From contig NW_026516262.1 in assembly GCF_025602895.1 (NCBI RefSeq), positions 62,001-126,000 of the forward strand: a stretch of DNA of 64,000 nt, given 5' to 3'. The stretch is from Polychytrium aggregatum (Eukaryota; Chytridiomycota; Chytridiomycetes; Polychytriales). This document shows, piece by piece, positions 11,885 to 22,645 of this stretch. The position numbers and the translations under genes were made by a program. Positions within the stretch are counted from its first letter, which is position 1, and each line of letters opens with the position of its first letter. The notes beneath the pieces were generated by a model. It searched no databases and was not told the DNA's origin. It worked only from the letters and a program-made list of their open reading frames with translations.

Positions 11885-12463
11885 TCATACCGGCCACACG
11901 AAGCAGTTCAGGGTTTCATCGTAACTGCAGCTTTCGTTGGCAGAGCAGGGGTTGTCGCTGCACTTGATGAGCTCAGGCGCGCAGCTCTTCAGGCAGTCCA
12001 GTTTGGACTGGTTCGGTTCGTCCGGCAGACCAAACAGCAAGCGCAGAGTTCCGAGTCCCAGCATGCAAATGAGCGGATGATGAGAGTGTGGCAACGGCGA
12101 TGATGAGAGTGCGGCCAACGGCAATGCATGGGGGAACCGAGGGCGAGGCATCCGGCTCAGTGCATGGAGCAGTGACATCAGGTCGTGCGACAGGGCCCGC
12201 TCGCTTCTGGATGCCTGCATCGACCCCAGGCTTACCGCAAAGATTCGCTCGCTGCCGCAGCCACCCCAGATATACGAAACGCAACCCTGCTCGGGATCAA
12301 AGTAGAAGCTCTCGATGCTGGCTCGGCACGGCCCAGTGGTGCCGACGAGCTGGCACTCGGGGCCAGGGCCGGGCGGCTGGCCGAGTGCGAGACGGGAGGC
12401 AAGGACAACAACCGCAAGAGAGGCCAGCGACAGCATTGGAGGGATCGGATTTAGCCTGTGCAT
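11885..12463 (-). CDS. Secreted Kunitz/BPTI-type protease inhibitor-like protein
   Basis: Two exons in phase 0, 12236-12463 and 11885-12007, encode 116 residues. The N-terminus is a signal peptide with a hydrophobic core (LASLAVVVLASRLALG). Next is a Kunitz domain: CQLVGTTGPC, then SFYFDPEQGC, then GGCGSERIFA, with SKLDCLKSC from exon 2. All six Kunitz cysteines are present in the usual spacing and the intron falls between cysteines 4 and 5. A C-terminal extension has four more cysteines (KCSDNPCSANESC and NCFVWPV). The residue after the second cysteine, the P1 position in BPTI-type inhibitors, is Arg in the GPCRAS context, which would suit trypsin-like targets. Inhibitory activity is inferred from the fold. 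An internal ATG ten codons in could also serve as start. The gene is divergent from Rrn7. Confidence 0.82.
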   Translation of the reverse strand: MHRLNPIPPMLSLASLAVVVLASRLALGQPPGPGPECQLVGTTGPCRASIESFYFDPEQGCVSYIWGGCGSERIFAVSLGSMQASRSERALSHDLMSLLHALSRMPRPRFPHALPLAALSSSPLPHSHHPLICMLGLGTLRLLFGLPDEPNQSKLDCLKSCAPELIKCSDNPCSANESCSYDETLNCFVWPV

Positions 12464-12878
12464 TTGGAGAGCCGAGACGAGTCAGCGCAGGAGCCGAGAC
12501 CAGGCCATCTGGGAAGCGCAGACGGGGAGCCACGGGCCGAGACGGCAACGCAGACGGCGAGCCGATAGCGAGTGCGAGCACAACATGCCTGGTGGGCGGG
12601 TCGGTGGCTTCGGAGTCGGTGAGATGGAGACAGGGTCGACGACGGCCTTGGCCGGCTGGATGTCGGGATGTTTGACCATCGCAGAGCAGAAGGTTTTGTG
12701 GCGTTGCCTGCAGTGGGCCATCGCAGACACAGAACCGGCCATTGTCGTCGACATGAGCCCCGCGGCCAATCATCGCGGCTTCGGATCCGATCGTCGGTCC
12801 GGCGTCTGCAATCATCTGCCTGCAATTACCTGCAGTCGCCTGCAATCGGGCACCGTCTCCGAGCCTGCTCCATCAAGC
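12464..12878. promoter_or_regulatory. Shared upstream region of the Kunitz and Rrn7 genes
   Basis: About 415 bp separate two divergent start codons, so both promoters must lie here or overlap the genes. I see no clear TATA box or other named element; the sequence is GC-rich. Confidence 0.45.
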
Positions 12879-15658
12879 ATGAAGTTTCCTCCGTGCACCG
12901 TCTGTCGCTCCGTCCGGTATCGCCGCAACGACTCGGGCGGCTACAACTGCATCAACGGCCACGAGCTCCAGGTACGGGTTTCTGCTGCCTCGTAGATCAC
13001 CGCAGCTTCCAGCGGTCGCTTACTGTTTCTCCACTCGCAACCACGCCTGGTGCTTCGCACTATCGGCAGCATTACAGAGAAGAGGTCGAGGACGACGAAG
13101 CCCATATCGGCCATCTCCGCACCCGCCTGACCCGCAAACGAGCGCCCCCGCCCGACTCTGAAGAAGACCGAGCCTCTGGTGGGCCATCGCTGCGGCTTGC
13201 ATTCTCTCTTGGATGCATCCAACCAGGACGCTGATCCTCCACTGGCCACGCCGCACACTCTGCCTTCTGAACCCAGACTACGACGCACTCGATCACTATG
13301 TGATTCCGTACAGTATCCGGGCCGAGCTCTATCAGCTACTTCTGCGGGCCCAAATCGAGGCTCTGACCAAGCACCTCTCGCTTCAAAACCACGGCGAGAT
13401 CGAGGTACCATGCCGACGCCGTGATATGTCAGTGCGATATGCATCCCGCGCTTTGGTTGCCAATGGGCTCGATGAATCGAAACCAAGGTTTGGCTCCGAT
13501 GACGACGGGCTCGGGAACGTCCTGGATCTCGGGGTGGCCAGCAGCACCGGCCAGCAGCATCGGCCACCACCTGAGGATCTCTGACCAACTGCTGACCTAA
13601 TGCATTTCTAGAGTACGGCCCTGGAGCTCTGGATGATGTATATCACCCGAAGCAACATCAATCTCGACGATCGTCTCAAGGGCCGTGCTCACAGATCGCG
13701 CAAGGTCGCCCAAGACAGCACGAGTATGTGGGCCAAGAACACCGAAATATCGGACCAGACACGGCTTCCTGGCTCGATGCGGCACCATTCGTCCATAAAG
13801 TTCAAGCTCAACTACCATGTCACACTGGTCGTCTGCTATGTTGCCTGTCTCATCCATCGCGTACCTGTGATGGTCGGGGATCTTCTGAGGTTTGTCGATG
13901 AAGGCGGCCGAGCCACGATTCAGAGCGGGACCAGCGCCGGCCCGAGAGTCTCATGTAGCAGCGTTGCATCGATGGTTTCTATTTCGGATGAGCTGGACCA
14001 GCGATGAACCGAATCGGCAATGAATCGAGACTCTGACTTGTTATGCTGAATCTGGATAGATGGGCGTCGAACGAAGTCATTCCATATTCACTCAAGTCGA
14101 TCGACCTGCCGGTAGAGCTCAAGACGATTGCTGGAATAGACATATTCCCAGTAAGCCACCAGCAGCCATTTTCTGACTTGGCATCCCAGAGAGCGCGGAA
14201 TCGTACGGGCGGAGGGCCTTCTTGAGCCCTGAAGGTGCGAAGAAATGCACCTCGCAATCTAATCGGGAGTAGATCCCGCCCCTGTACCCCGACAGATTTC
14301 TCAAGTTTGCTCAAACGTGCATCGAAATGTACATTTCCGACTTCCTTGTCCTCTTGCCCTGTCCAAACTGGCCGCTGCTATGGGTTCGGATCCTGAAAGA
14401 GACTCGGCTGCCATGTATGTAGTCTTCGCTTAGCAAGCACTCGCAATGTCGAGTGTATAACTGACAACGGATTGCGGTGGAAGGGGGGTGTTGCTTCCAT
14501 TATCTCGACTATTGGCCTCATTAGACTCACTGTATTCCACGTTCGTGCGTTGGTTGTTGCTTTCAGTGGCGATATACGCCATCGCCGACCAGTTCAACAA
14601 CATCGTCAATAATTTCCGGGTGCCTCGGGACTACAAAGCACACAGCCAAATCACCATGATCGTCCCAATTGTAGCCACAGTTCGGATGATCTATGGTCTA
14701 GATGGCATTTCGAGGTACGTATGGTCACGACCGAGCAGTGCCCAAGAAACCCACCCGATCCAGCGGACACACCCGAACTGAATGGCGGCATCATTCGTCG
14801 CAGGAAAGAGCCTCCCGAATCACACCTCAATATTGCTGCGCGGCTCATGCCGCTCGACGAGTGGCTGCGGTTCATGGTCGACAAGTTCGGCTCAGATACA
14901 GGATACATGTCCTGGAACTTTAGCAAGTAGGTCGCCGTTCGACCGGCTTGTTCCCGTCCAATTTCATACCGCCATCCCACCCACGTGCACTGACGCCATG
15001 GCCGCCATCTTTACACTCGCAGCAAAGGTCGCCCGCTTTCGGGTCACCAGGTGGTCGAGTATTCAAAGTTTGTCAGCCGGATTACCACAGCCAGAGGCAA
15101 TCCGAACAGTAAGAACCAGTCCGAATTACAGATCCGAGTCGCCTCAGGACAGCGCACGCGATGCTCGCCCAGCAACATGCGATTCACAACTGACACCGAG
15201 ATGGGTCTTTAGTCCACGACATCATAGCCACCGCTCTCAAACAACCAAGTGGCCGTGCTGATACCGGCTTGAGCCAGCGCCAAGTCCAGACGATGCGTGA
15301 TGGCGATGCTGTCCCCGCGCATTTGGCAGCGTCGCAGCAAGAGCTCGTTCCCTCCGAAGAAGCAGGCCACGACGATGGTGACGGCGACAACGACGACGAC
15401 AACGACGACAACGACGACAACAACAACAACAACAATGACGATCTGCAGCTCGCTTATGGCGATCATATGCGCATTTTCTACTCGACGCGCAGAAATCGCA
15501 GTGCCTCGTACTATCTGTCGGCTTCTCAGATGCCCGTGCATCATCACCAGTATGCAATCGTCCTCGACTGCTTCTCGAGGATCGTTGGCTGCATCATTGA
15601 GGATCTGGAGGAACAAGTCTCCAAGTTTGTAGTAACCCTGGATGCCCTCACGCCCTAG
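12879..15658 (+). CDS. RRN7: Rrn7/TAF1B-like RNA polymerase I core factor subunit
   Basis: Ten exons give about 561 residues: 12879-12971, 13085-13178, 13277-13404, 13612-13889, 14060-14150, 14273-14414, 14567-14714, 14747-14926, 15023-15108 and 15213-15658. Exon 1 encodes the family zinc ribbon (CTVCRSVRYRR...YNCINGHELQ). Later segments match the TFIIB-like cyclin folds of Rrn7/TAF1B: ALELWMMYITRS, LVVCYVACLIHRVPVMVGDLLRW, then AHSQITMIVPIVATVRMIYGLDG. The core factor recruits RNA polymerase I to the rDNA promoter in the nucleolus. The C-terminal exon carries an Asp/Asn run from a GAC/AAC repeat. The acceptor of exon 2 and the very short (~32 nt) intron before 14747 are the least certain junctions; the others have good GT-AG sites and keep phase. 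Confidence 0.82.
15375..15437. repeat. GAC/AAC trinucleotide tract inside Rrn7
   Basis: A run of GAC-type triplets grading into AAC triplets encodes Asp then Asn in the last Rrn7 exon. It keeps several frames open at once and produces shadow ORFs of Val, Ser or Thr. Confidence 0.8.
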
Positions 15659-16116
15659 TTCCTGGTGCCCACTTTGTCCTTTATTTTGCCAATCAAAGCT
15701 GCTCTACTAGGGAGCTGCAGCGGCAATATCATCGACGGCTGTTCTGTAATCCATACCGGGCTGCCGAGTCAATATCTACCCGATGGCGGCCTGTCCAGAC
15801 CACCATGTATATATTGGACTGACTGACTTTCGAGAATGCGATATGACAGCAGGAACAGAAGCAGGTACCCAGGTGGTTGCGGGTGGCATGCTGGATGCTG
15901 GGAATACTCCAACAGGGAGGACCAGTCGCAAGTTCTATACACTCGGTGGAAATGAATCGGGTCGATCCGTGCTCGTCGAGGTCTGCGGCTCTGTCTGTAT
16001 CCGGGCGCCACGAATCAGAATGCCCTCCAGCGCCCAGAATCTATCTAGCATCCAGGCGACAGCGTCACTGGGCTTGGCAGTCCCGTGCAGATCTGCGGCA
16101 GTCTCCAAGGCCGCCT
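15659..16116. other. Gap between convergent Rrn7 and HAUS1 genes
   Basis: No gene is supported. On the minus strand an open stretch at 15935-16120 (with AKPSDAVAWMLDRFWALEG) begins right at the HAUS1 stop in another frame; see the findings. Confidence 0.5.
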
Positions 16117-17223
16117 TCAACGAATCTCCTTGGCAATGTTTGTGAGAACCTCTTCCTTCCGGTCGATGAGCCGAGCCTGGTTCGGGAGGGTCTAGGTCAG
16201 CACCACGATCAAAGCCAGTGTCGTTCGGGCATGGCTCGGCCGCTCAGAGACTTTGGTGGATGGCATTAGCAGCCGCCAGGGGATATGTCTGTGCCTCGAT
16301 ATCAGGTTGTTTTGCCTACCAGTTCCTGCTTCTTCTCTCCGAGCTGCATTCGAGCCAGGCGAATATCCTACTCGAAAGAAAAAACACAGTCAGAGTGAGG
16401 GAATGCATCGAGGCGCAAGGGGGAGGGAGCGGCGGGCTTCGTTGAATCAATGCACCCACCGGAGGCAAATCTCTGTAGCTGCCGAGCTGGTCTTGAGCGA
16501 CGCCCAGATCAGATGCCAGCTGGAGCACCTCCGACTCGAGCGATTTGAGCGTGCTGAAGCGCAGATCGGCGCTCTCGGGACTGAGATGGCTCTGTTGTCG
16601 ACGGTGGAAGCATCAGCGATCGGTCGGCGCCTGACGCAGCACCAGATGACACTCAGGACTCTGCCAATACCTCCATATCCGTAATTCGATCGTGATACTC
16701 CTGGCGCTTCTCATCAATGACGATGCACTGTGTCCTCCAGCTCTGGAGCAGGGTTTGCTCGGCCTTCTGGCTGTCTCTGTCGTCGACGGTCTTGAGCAGC
16801 CTGGTTCATCGGGTCAGGTCAGCAAACACTGCAAGCCGCAGTGGTGGATGGGCTACGGATCGGGATTTCGCTCGAAGCTTTGCATGCATCGCATCAGGCC
16901 GACCAGGATGCTTGCCTCTGCGCCTCTTCTCTCCGTGCTTCCATCATTGATATTCTCTTGGACAATGTGTCCTTGGTACGGCCGAGTTGCCCGATTTCCC
17001 GCTCGAGGCGACTCTCTCGCACATGGATGTCGGCAATCGCTGCCAGGATCACGCCAGTCGAAGCATCGCTGCAGTCCATGGATTGATACAGATGGCCCAT
17101 CTCCTTGGCGAGCGCCTCGCTATTCTTCCAGGACTTGTCCGTGAACCCCATCGCAGCCAGCACGGCACTCATGCGGTCGCTTTCAGCAGCGTATTCGCTG
17201 CGCACGAGCTCTTCGAGCTGCAT
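16117..17223 (-). CDS. HAUS1: HAUS augmin-like complex subunit 1 homologue
   Basis: Five exons in phase give 234 residues: 16904-17223, 16671-16800, 16460-16591, 16320-16367 and 16117-16191. The protein is almost all coiled coil. Recognition rests on the order of blocks typical of HAUS1: an early SEYAAESDRM segment, a middle LESEVLQLASDL coiled coil, then DQLGSYRDLPP followed by DIRLARMQLGEKKQEL and a final ARLIDRKEEVLTNIAKEI. HAUS1 belongs to augmin, which recruits gamma-tubulin to existing microtubules for branching nucleation in the spindle. At 234 residues it lacks the N-terminal ~40 residues of animal HAUS1, so a first exon may be hidden between 17224 and about 17520. It lies 320 bp downstream of CEP120 on the same strand. 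Confidence 0.7.
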
Positions 17224-17543
17224 ATTTCGCGGGCGGGTGATCGTGGCGTGCTGTGCGGGAGTATGATAGACTTGCGGTGTGCTGTCTTGGGCAGGCTCTG
17301 CTACGGGGCGAGATGGAACGGCTCGGAGAGGGACAGACGCTGGAGAGCCCAGACTCGGCTGCAAGCAAGCTCCTGCTGCCGGGGCGGATGGCACGTGATG
17401 CCACCTGTGGGTCTGTGCGACATGGCCCACGATCCACACCAAGTTCGGGCAGCAAGTTTGGGCAGCGCCGGCCAACCGCTCCAGCTGCCAGCATACTGTT
17501 CTCTGTATTGTGCATCAGACTGATCCAGGTTCGACGGCGCCGC

Positions 17544-20500
17544 TTATCTCTGGGCGCCGCCGGTATGGTGCATGCTCATCAACTCGTTGATTCGCCGGTC
17601 AAGCTCGCGCACCAGCCGGTCCTCCCTGGTATAGACCCCGGTCATGAGCAGTGCGTCTCGCTCGGTAGCGAGCCGCTCGATCTCGGTTGCCACGCTGGGA
17701 TCCAAGGCAGGTGCTGCGAGAGTCTCGGCGCCGTGGAGTCGGCTTGGGTCGCCTTCGTGGCCTTTGGATTGCTTGGCAACGATGGCGGCCTTGGCGCTGC
17801 TGGCAAGCTGGCGCAGCTGTCGGATTTGCCTGCTCCAGTTCTCCTTGTCGTGTTCTGGGGCTGCCGTAGCTGGCAACACGTCCGCGTCTCTTTCGTCGTC
17901 GTCCTGGAATGGCTGCTTCGTCTGGGGCTCGGGGAGGGCGGGCCGTTCGTCCTCGAGTTTGGATGGCGGTCGAATCGAGTGCGACTTGAGGCCGTCGAGG
18001 TCATTCTGGATCTCCTTCAGTACCCGGCGATTGCTGCTTTGATTCTCGACTTCTTCCTTGGCGAGCAGCCGCATCTTTTCCATCTCAAGGCTCCTCTTCT
18101 CCTCCTCGACCCGGCGTGCCTCGGCGTCGATTGCGGCTCTCTTGAAGGCTTCGATGCTCTTGAGGGCCTTGGCGAGCTGCACCTTGTACTGCTTTTTGGA
18201 GGCCTCCAGGGTTTCATTCTGGCGCTCGAGCTGAACGAGCTTCTCCGTGAGCTCGGCAATACGCGAGCGCAAAGATGCCTCAACGGTCACACCGCTGCTT
18301 CGTCTAAATCCGTCCAGCTGACTCTCCAGCTCCTTGCATCGGCCTTCCCATGCATCCCTATCCTTGTTTGCCTTGGCCAGACGCTCCTCGGTTTCGGCCG
18401 TCCGCTCGCTGTGAAGCTCCATCCGATGGCGGTACTCTTCATGCAGCCGGCGACTTGCGTCACGGACCTCTTCGAGCTTCCGTTCGTGCTGTCGCTCCAG
18501 GTCCGATCGGAGCTTTCGGACCCCGTCTTCGCTAGAATTGAGCTTGCGTTCGCGGGCCTCGAGATTCAGCACGAGCTCATTCAGATGGCCCTCAAGGTCT
18601 TTGAGTTCTTCGAGCTTGCCTTTCAAATGTTGCTCGCGCTCTCGCTCGCGCTGCTTCCACTCGTTGCTGAGTTTTTCCATCAGCTCTTGCTCGCGTTGCT
18701 GGAGCTTGTGCCGAAATTTGCGCTCCTCCTCCTTCTTCCAAAGCTCCAGCTCAAGGGCGACCTTGTATTCGATCTTGCCGTGCATTGAGCCGCCATAGCC
18801 TGAGGACCCCTCGGACTCGGTGTAGCCTGGATTTGGATCGGGTTCATAGCTGGCTTGTCGCCGATGGCTAGCGTGGAGATGTTGCGGGGAGTCTGCATAT
18901 TCGTATCCACTCGTGCGGCTGGGCTTTGCCCTTGACTTTCCATCGACCTTGCGAGCACCCTTCCCAAAAGCTACGTCGGGATACAGATTCGACTCCAGAG
19001 ACGCACTGGGCGCTGTATCGACTTGCTCCCTCGATATCGAGTTGATCGGTGGCTCAGACACAGCCGGCCGCGCGCCAAAGTCACCCTCGACTGCGCCAAA
19101 GTCCTCGAGCGCAAGAACTACCTTGAGCTGCAGCCATTTGTGGTAGCGTCCGTTTGCTGCTCCGATAACATCATACCATTCTTCGAGCGTGTGAATACGC
19201 ACTTTGCGATCGACAGCGCCTTCCGAGTCTTCGACAACAGGACTATGGTAAAGTCGCCCGAGGTCCAGCGTTGCTGATCCGAGACAATTGTCATGTTCGA
19301 ATCCGGCCCGATTCTTTTCCCAGAGCTCGACAACCAGCGGCACGCCTTCAAGGTAGGTGACAAGACGGGGGTAGAGCATAACAAACTCAAAGGCGCAGAA
19401 CGAATGCGGCAAAACTTGCTCACTCTCGACATTGGGATGCGGCTTCAGAGACGGAGCGATTATCGGCGTTGGCGTACCAAAGGCAGGATACACATATTTG
19501 AAGTAGATCAGAGGGGACTGTGGTTGTGTGAAGCGGGCTTCTCGAATGGAGCGGAGGTCGATTGAGAATCGAAATTGGTGCCACCGACCATCATCCATGA
19601 AATGCGTAGTGGGCAGGATCGGCGCAAGGAGCCCCTCTGCGCCCCCTGTGGCATCGCGCGCGACATTGTCGAGATCGTTCGATGGCACTACGCCGAGATG
19701 ATTATCCCCGGCTTGGCCGCTGGCCGCGATCGCGCCGATCGCACCGCGTTCATCAGACAATGGGTGATCAGCAACCTCAAATCCGGGCAGATCCGAGTCG
19801 CTTCTGAGGAGCGACTGCGTCTGTTGCGGAGGTTGGTGTGGGGCGAGGGTCTCCTGCTCGTGAGACTGGCGGTGCTGATATGCCGATGGTGGTGGGAGGC
19901 GCTCGCCAGATCGAGCAGCCGCCGGAGTTGTGGACAAAACGATATCGTCCGATCGAGCGAGCGGTCTCCGTGTCGACCCAAATGCGGCTGTTGGAATGCG
20001 CGACCGATTTGAAGAGGCAGCGGGCTGATCCTCTTCCAGCGCATCGGGCTCGTAGTCCTCTTTGTCGGGCTGGAGCATGATCGACAGGCCAATACTTGCC
20101 GACTTGCCCTCCTGGTTAACAGGGAGCTCCTGTTTCTTGTTGTAGAGGGGATAGAGCCGTTCGGTGACCCTCATCTCACCCAGCGGGGTCATGGCACTGG
20201 CGGACTCGTCGCTCCACAAGCTGGAGAGCTGGACGTCGGCAAATCCAAGAAAGTCGCGCTCATGGCACAGATAGATTGCGATTTTGCCAGATTCGTATAG
20301 GAAGGTTTTGAGATCGGGAAGGAGCGCACGGATGCGGATCGACACTTTTTCGGCCGGAAAGTTTGGCGAAGATATGTCCCGAAACTTTTCGGTGACGATC
20401 TGATTGCCGAGAAACGTGTAGTAAAAGTATAACCCCGGTGTGAAGATGGTTGAGCGATGGGAGCCGTCGAGCAGCACGGCGAGGTTCTCGGCAAAGGCAA

Positions 20501-21306
20501 TCGAGACCGACAAGACCCATGGCTGTTGCCCGCTGCCTATCCGGTAGAATCCATCCTGAAGATCGATGGGGAGCGACGACCCGGCGTTGAAGGGCATCTC
20601 GCGGCCTGCCGCCCGGAGCTTGGGTGAGGAGATATGGTCCTTGGCAGCAAGTTCCTTGGATATGGCGCTTCCGCTCGCCCAAGCGGGAGGAGCCTCCTCG
20701 TACAGGGGCAGACCCTCGTCCTTGGCCGAGATGGAGAACGATAGCTTGATCTCGGGCCGGAAAGCACCGGACTGTTTGGGATTGATCAACGGGTAGAACT
20801 TTTCGATGGCCTTGGCGGCCTCGGCGGCAGCTCGCAAGTCCAGGACGATGTATCCAACAGCGTCTCGACGGTTGTGGACATCGACAGAGTAGCACATGAG
20901 CTTCAGGGTGGCTCGCTGGGACCGCAGAAACGACAGCACCTTGGTATCCAGATCCCATGCCAGCTCGGTGTCGAAGGTGGGGCTTGCGACGTGATCAACC
21001 GGATCAGTGGTGAGGATTTCCGTGTTGAAGCGGCACTGGATGTAGAGCTTGGCATTGGGGTTTCGTGGGAAATAGCGGCCTGTGATGCCGAGGGGATAGG
21101 GCCACGATCGGCCAATGGATGAGTCTGAATCCAAACCCGATTGCGAGTGCAAGCGAACGATGGGCGGCAAGCTGGATCGGCGACGGTGAGGTCTGCAGAA
21201 CAGCACCCTGCCAGGAGGCGGAAATGCACGACCACCCAAGACATGCGACAACGGCCGCACCTTCAAGAAGAGTCACCAGCACGGTATACTGATGAGGTCT
21301 CGACAT
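17544..21306 (-). CDS. CEP120: CEP120, centriole elongation protein
   Basis: A short first exon (21261-21306, MSRPHQYTVLVTLLEG) is spliced over a 181-bp intron to one long exon (17544-21079), giving 1,193 residues; human CEP120 has about 986. The join recreates the family N-terminus: LLEGRYFP, then TTDPVDHVASPTF, TELAWDLD and GYIVLDLR of the first C2 domain. Further C2 domains follow, with SVSIAFAENLAVLL, FYYTFLGNQIV and later RFSIDLRSI...SFCAFEFVML. The C-terminal third is coiled coil (ELELWKKEEER onward) and ends with ATERDALLMTGVY and REDRLVRELDRRI, the conserved CEP120 tail. CEP120 acts at the centriole/basal body with SPICE1 and CPAP in elongation and ciliogenesis. Its presence implies a flagellated life stage. 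The 3.5-kb uninterrupted exon contrasts with the intron-rich neighbours. Confidence 0.95.
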
Positions 21307-21365
21307 GCTGGTGGACGAATGCGCCCGACGTCGTCTGAGCTGCCAAAGGAGCGAGGGAGATGCCG

Positions 21366-21400
<35 letters not shown>

Positions 21401-21815
21401 GGCAGAAGCAGAAGCAGGGCGGACGAGCGACGAGGGGAAGCAGCAGACGACAGACAAGATCACGGCTGAGCACCAGCGCCAGTCCGCCAGGGCCAGGGAC
21501 AGAAAGCGCGGGCTGACGGAATGGGATGCGACGGAATGCGATGGGATGGCTGGGATGGGATGTGCTGGCCTTCCGAAGCGACGGCATGCAAGGAGCATCC
21601 AGGACAGCAGGCAACTGGGCGGCTGAACATCCAAGCGGATGACGGGCTGGTCAACGGACACCCAGGAAGATGAGAGAATAGCAGGCAAATGTCCAACCTG
21701 ACGAGAGACGGGGCAGATGAACGACCGCCCGGTGAGTCACCGCCTGCCAGACTTGACCGCCTCGCCTCGGCCGACCTGCTGGCCCGACCGGCTTCGTCTT
21801 TGATCCGTCGCTTGC
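21307..21815. promoter_or_regulatory. Divergent promoter region of CEP120 and gluconokinase, with CAG/CAA repeat
   Basis: About 510 bp separate the two start codons. A run of CAACAG/CAGCAG triplets (about 21368-21418) lies just upstream of CEP120, and several GGGATG-type repeats occur near 21520-21560. The triplet run creates Gln, Leu and Ala shadow ORFs that I do not accept as genes. Confidence 0.55.
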
Positions 21816-22567
21816 ATGTCCATGGCGGCTCAGCGGCTCCTCGTCCTTCTCATGGGCGTCTCTGGATGCGGCAAGTCGACGACGGCTCGGCTCCTCCAGG
21901 ACCGGCTTCCCAACTGTGTTTTCCTCGAGGGCGATGACTTCCACCCGGCAGCAAATAGAAACAAAATGACCAGCGGACAGGTGAGCTGCAGTACATGTTT
22001 TGTAACGACATGCGTGTCGACATCGTTCTTGGCTGTCGCTCGAGATGGGCTCTGTCCTGGCTGACCACCCGTCCTGTCTGTATGGCTCGGCCCCAACGGC
22101 GATACACATCGCAGCCCCTCAACGATCAAGACCGAGCGCCGTGGCTCGCGGCCATCCATGCAGAGCTCGTGCATCGATGGCTCGACGCCGATGGAGGCAT
22201 GTCGCCCGACACGATTGTTCTGGCCTGTTCGGCGCTCAAGGCTCGATATCGCAGTGTGCTGGTCCCCGTCGATGCGCCGTTTGCTGCCTTGGTGGTGTAC
22301 TTGCGGGTTGACCGCGATGCGCTATCGCAGCGGCTCTCCGCGAGGACAGACCACTTTTTCAACCCAGCATTGCTCGACTCACAGCTGAGCGCACTCGAGT
22401 CCCCGACTGTCGACGAGTTCCGAGGCCACAGCAAGCCGGTCCAATTGCTGGAGCTCTCGGCTTCCCAAAACGAACCAACCGACCAAAGCGCCCTGGCGGA
22501 ACATATTGCCCAAGCTGTGTCTGTATTCAGAGACAGATCTGGCGACGCCGCCTTGGGCATGTTATGA
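21816..22567 (+). CDS. Gluconokinase (gluconate kinase)
   Basis: Two exons in phase 0 (21816-21980 and 22115-22567) encode 205 residues. The protein begins with a P-loop NTPase fold: LMGVSGCGKSTTARLL is the Walker A, followed by FLEGDDFHPAANRNKM, the family substrate motif. Exon 2 opens with PLNDQDRAPWL, again diagnostic of GntK/IDNK. Later segments include LACSALKARYR (the lid-adjacent CSALK motif), VYLRVDRDAL and DHFFNPALLDSQ. The enzyme phosphorylates D-gluconate to 6-phosphogluconate, feeding the pentose phosphate pathway in the cytosol. A methionine two codons downstream could also start translation. The gene converges on the small gene ending at 22646. Confidence 0.95.
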
Positions 22568-22645
22568 TCGAATAGAGCCCAACGGCCCCGACAAACGGCT
22601 GGTAGGACTCGCCGATGACACCGCTGGCCATTGCAGTGGGCCGAT

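Noticed and set aside
12088-12675. Plus-strand frames across the Kunitz gene
   Set aside because: Antisense to a well-supported gene; Arg/Gly/Ser-rich composition typical of shadows.
17253-18788. 511-residue plus-strand open frame antisense to CEP120
   Set aside because: It lies wholly inside the CEP120 coding exon; Leu/Val-rich composition is what the reverse of a Glu/Lys/Gln coiled coil gives.
21004-21396. Poly-Leu and poly-Gln frames near the CEP120 start
   Set aside because: They come from the CAACAG/CAGCAG run; only the MSRPHQYTV segment belongs to a gene.
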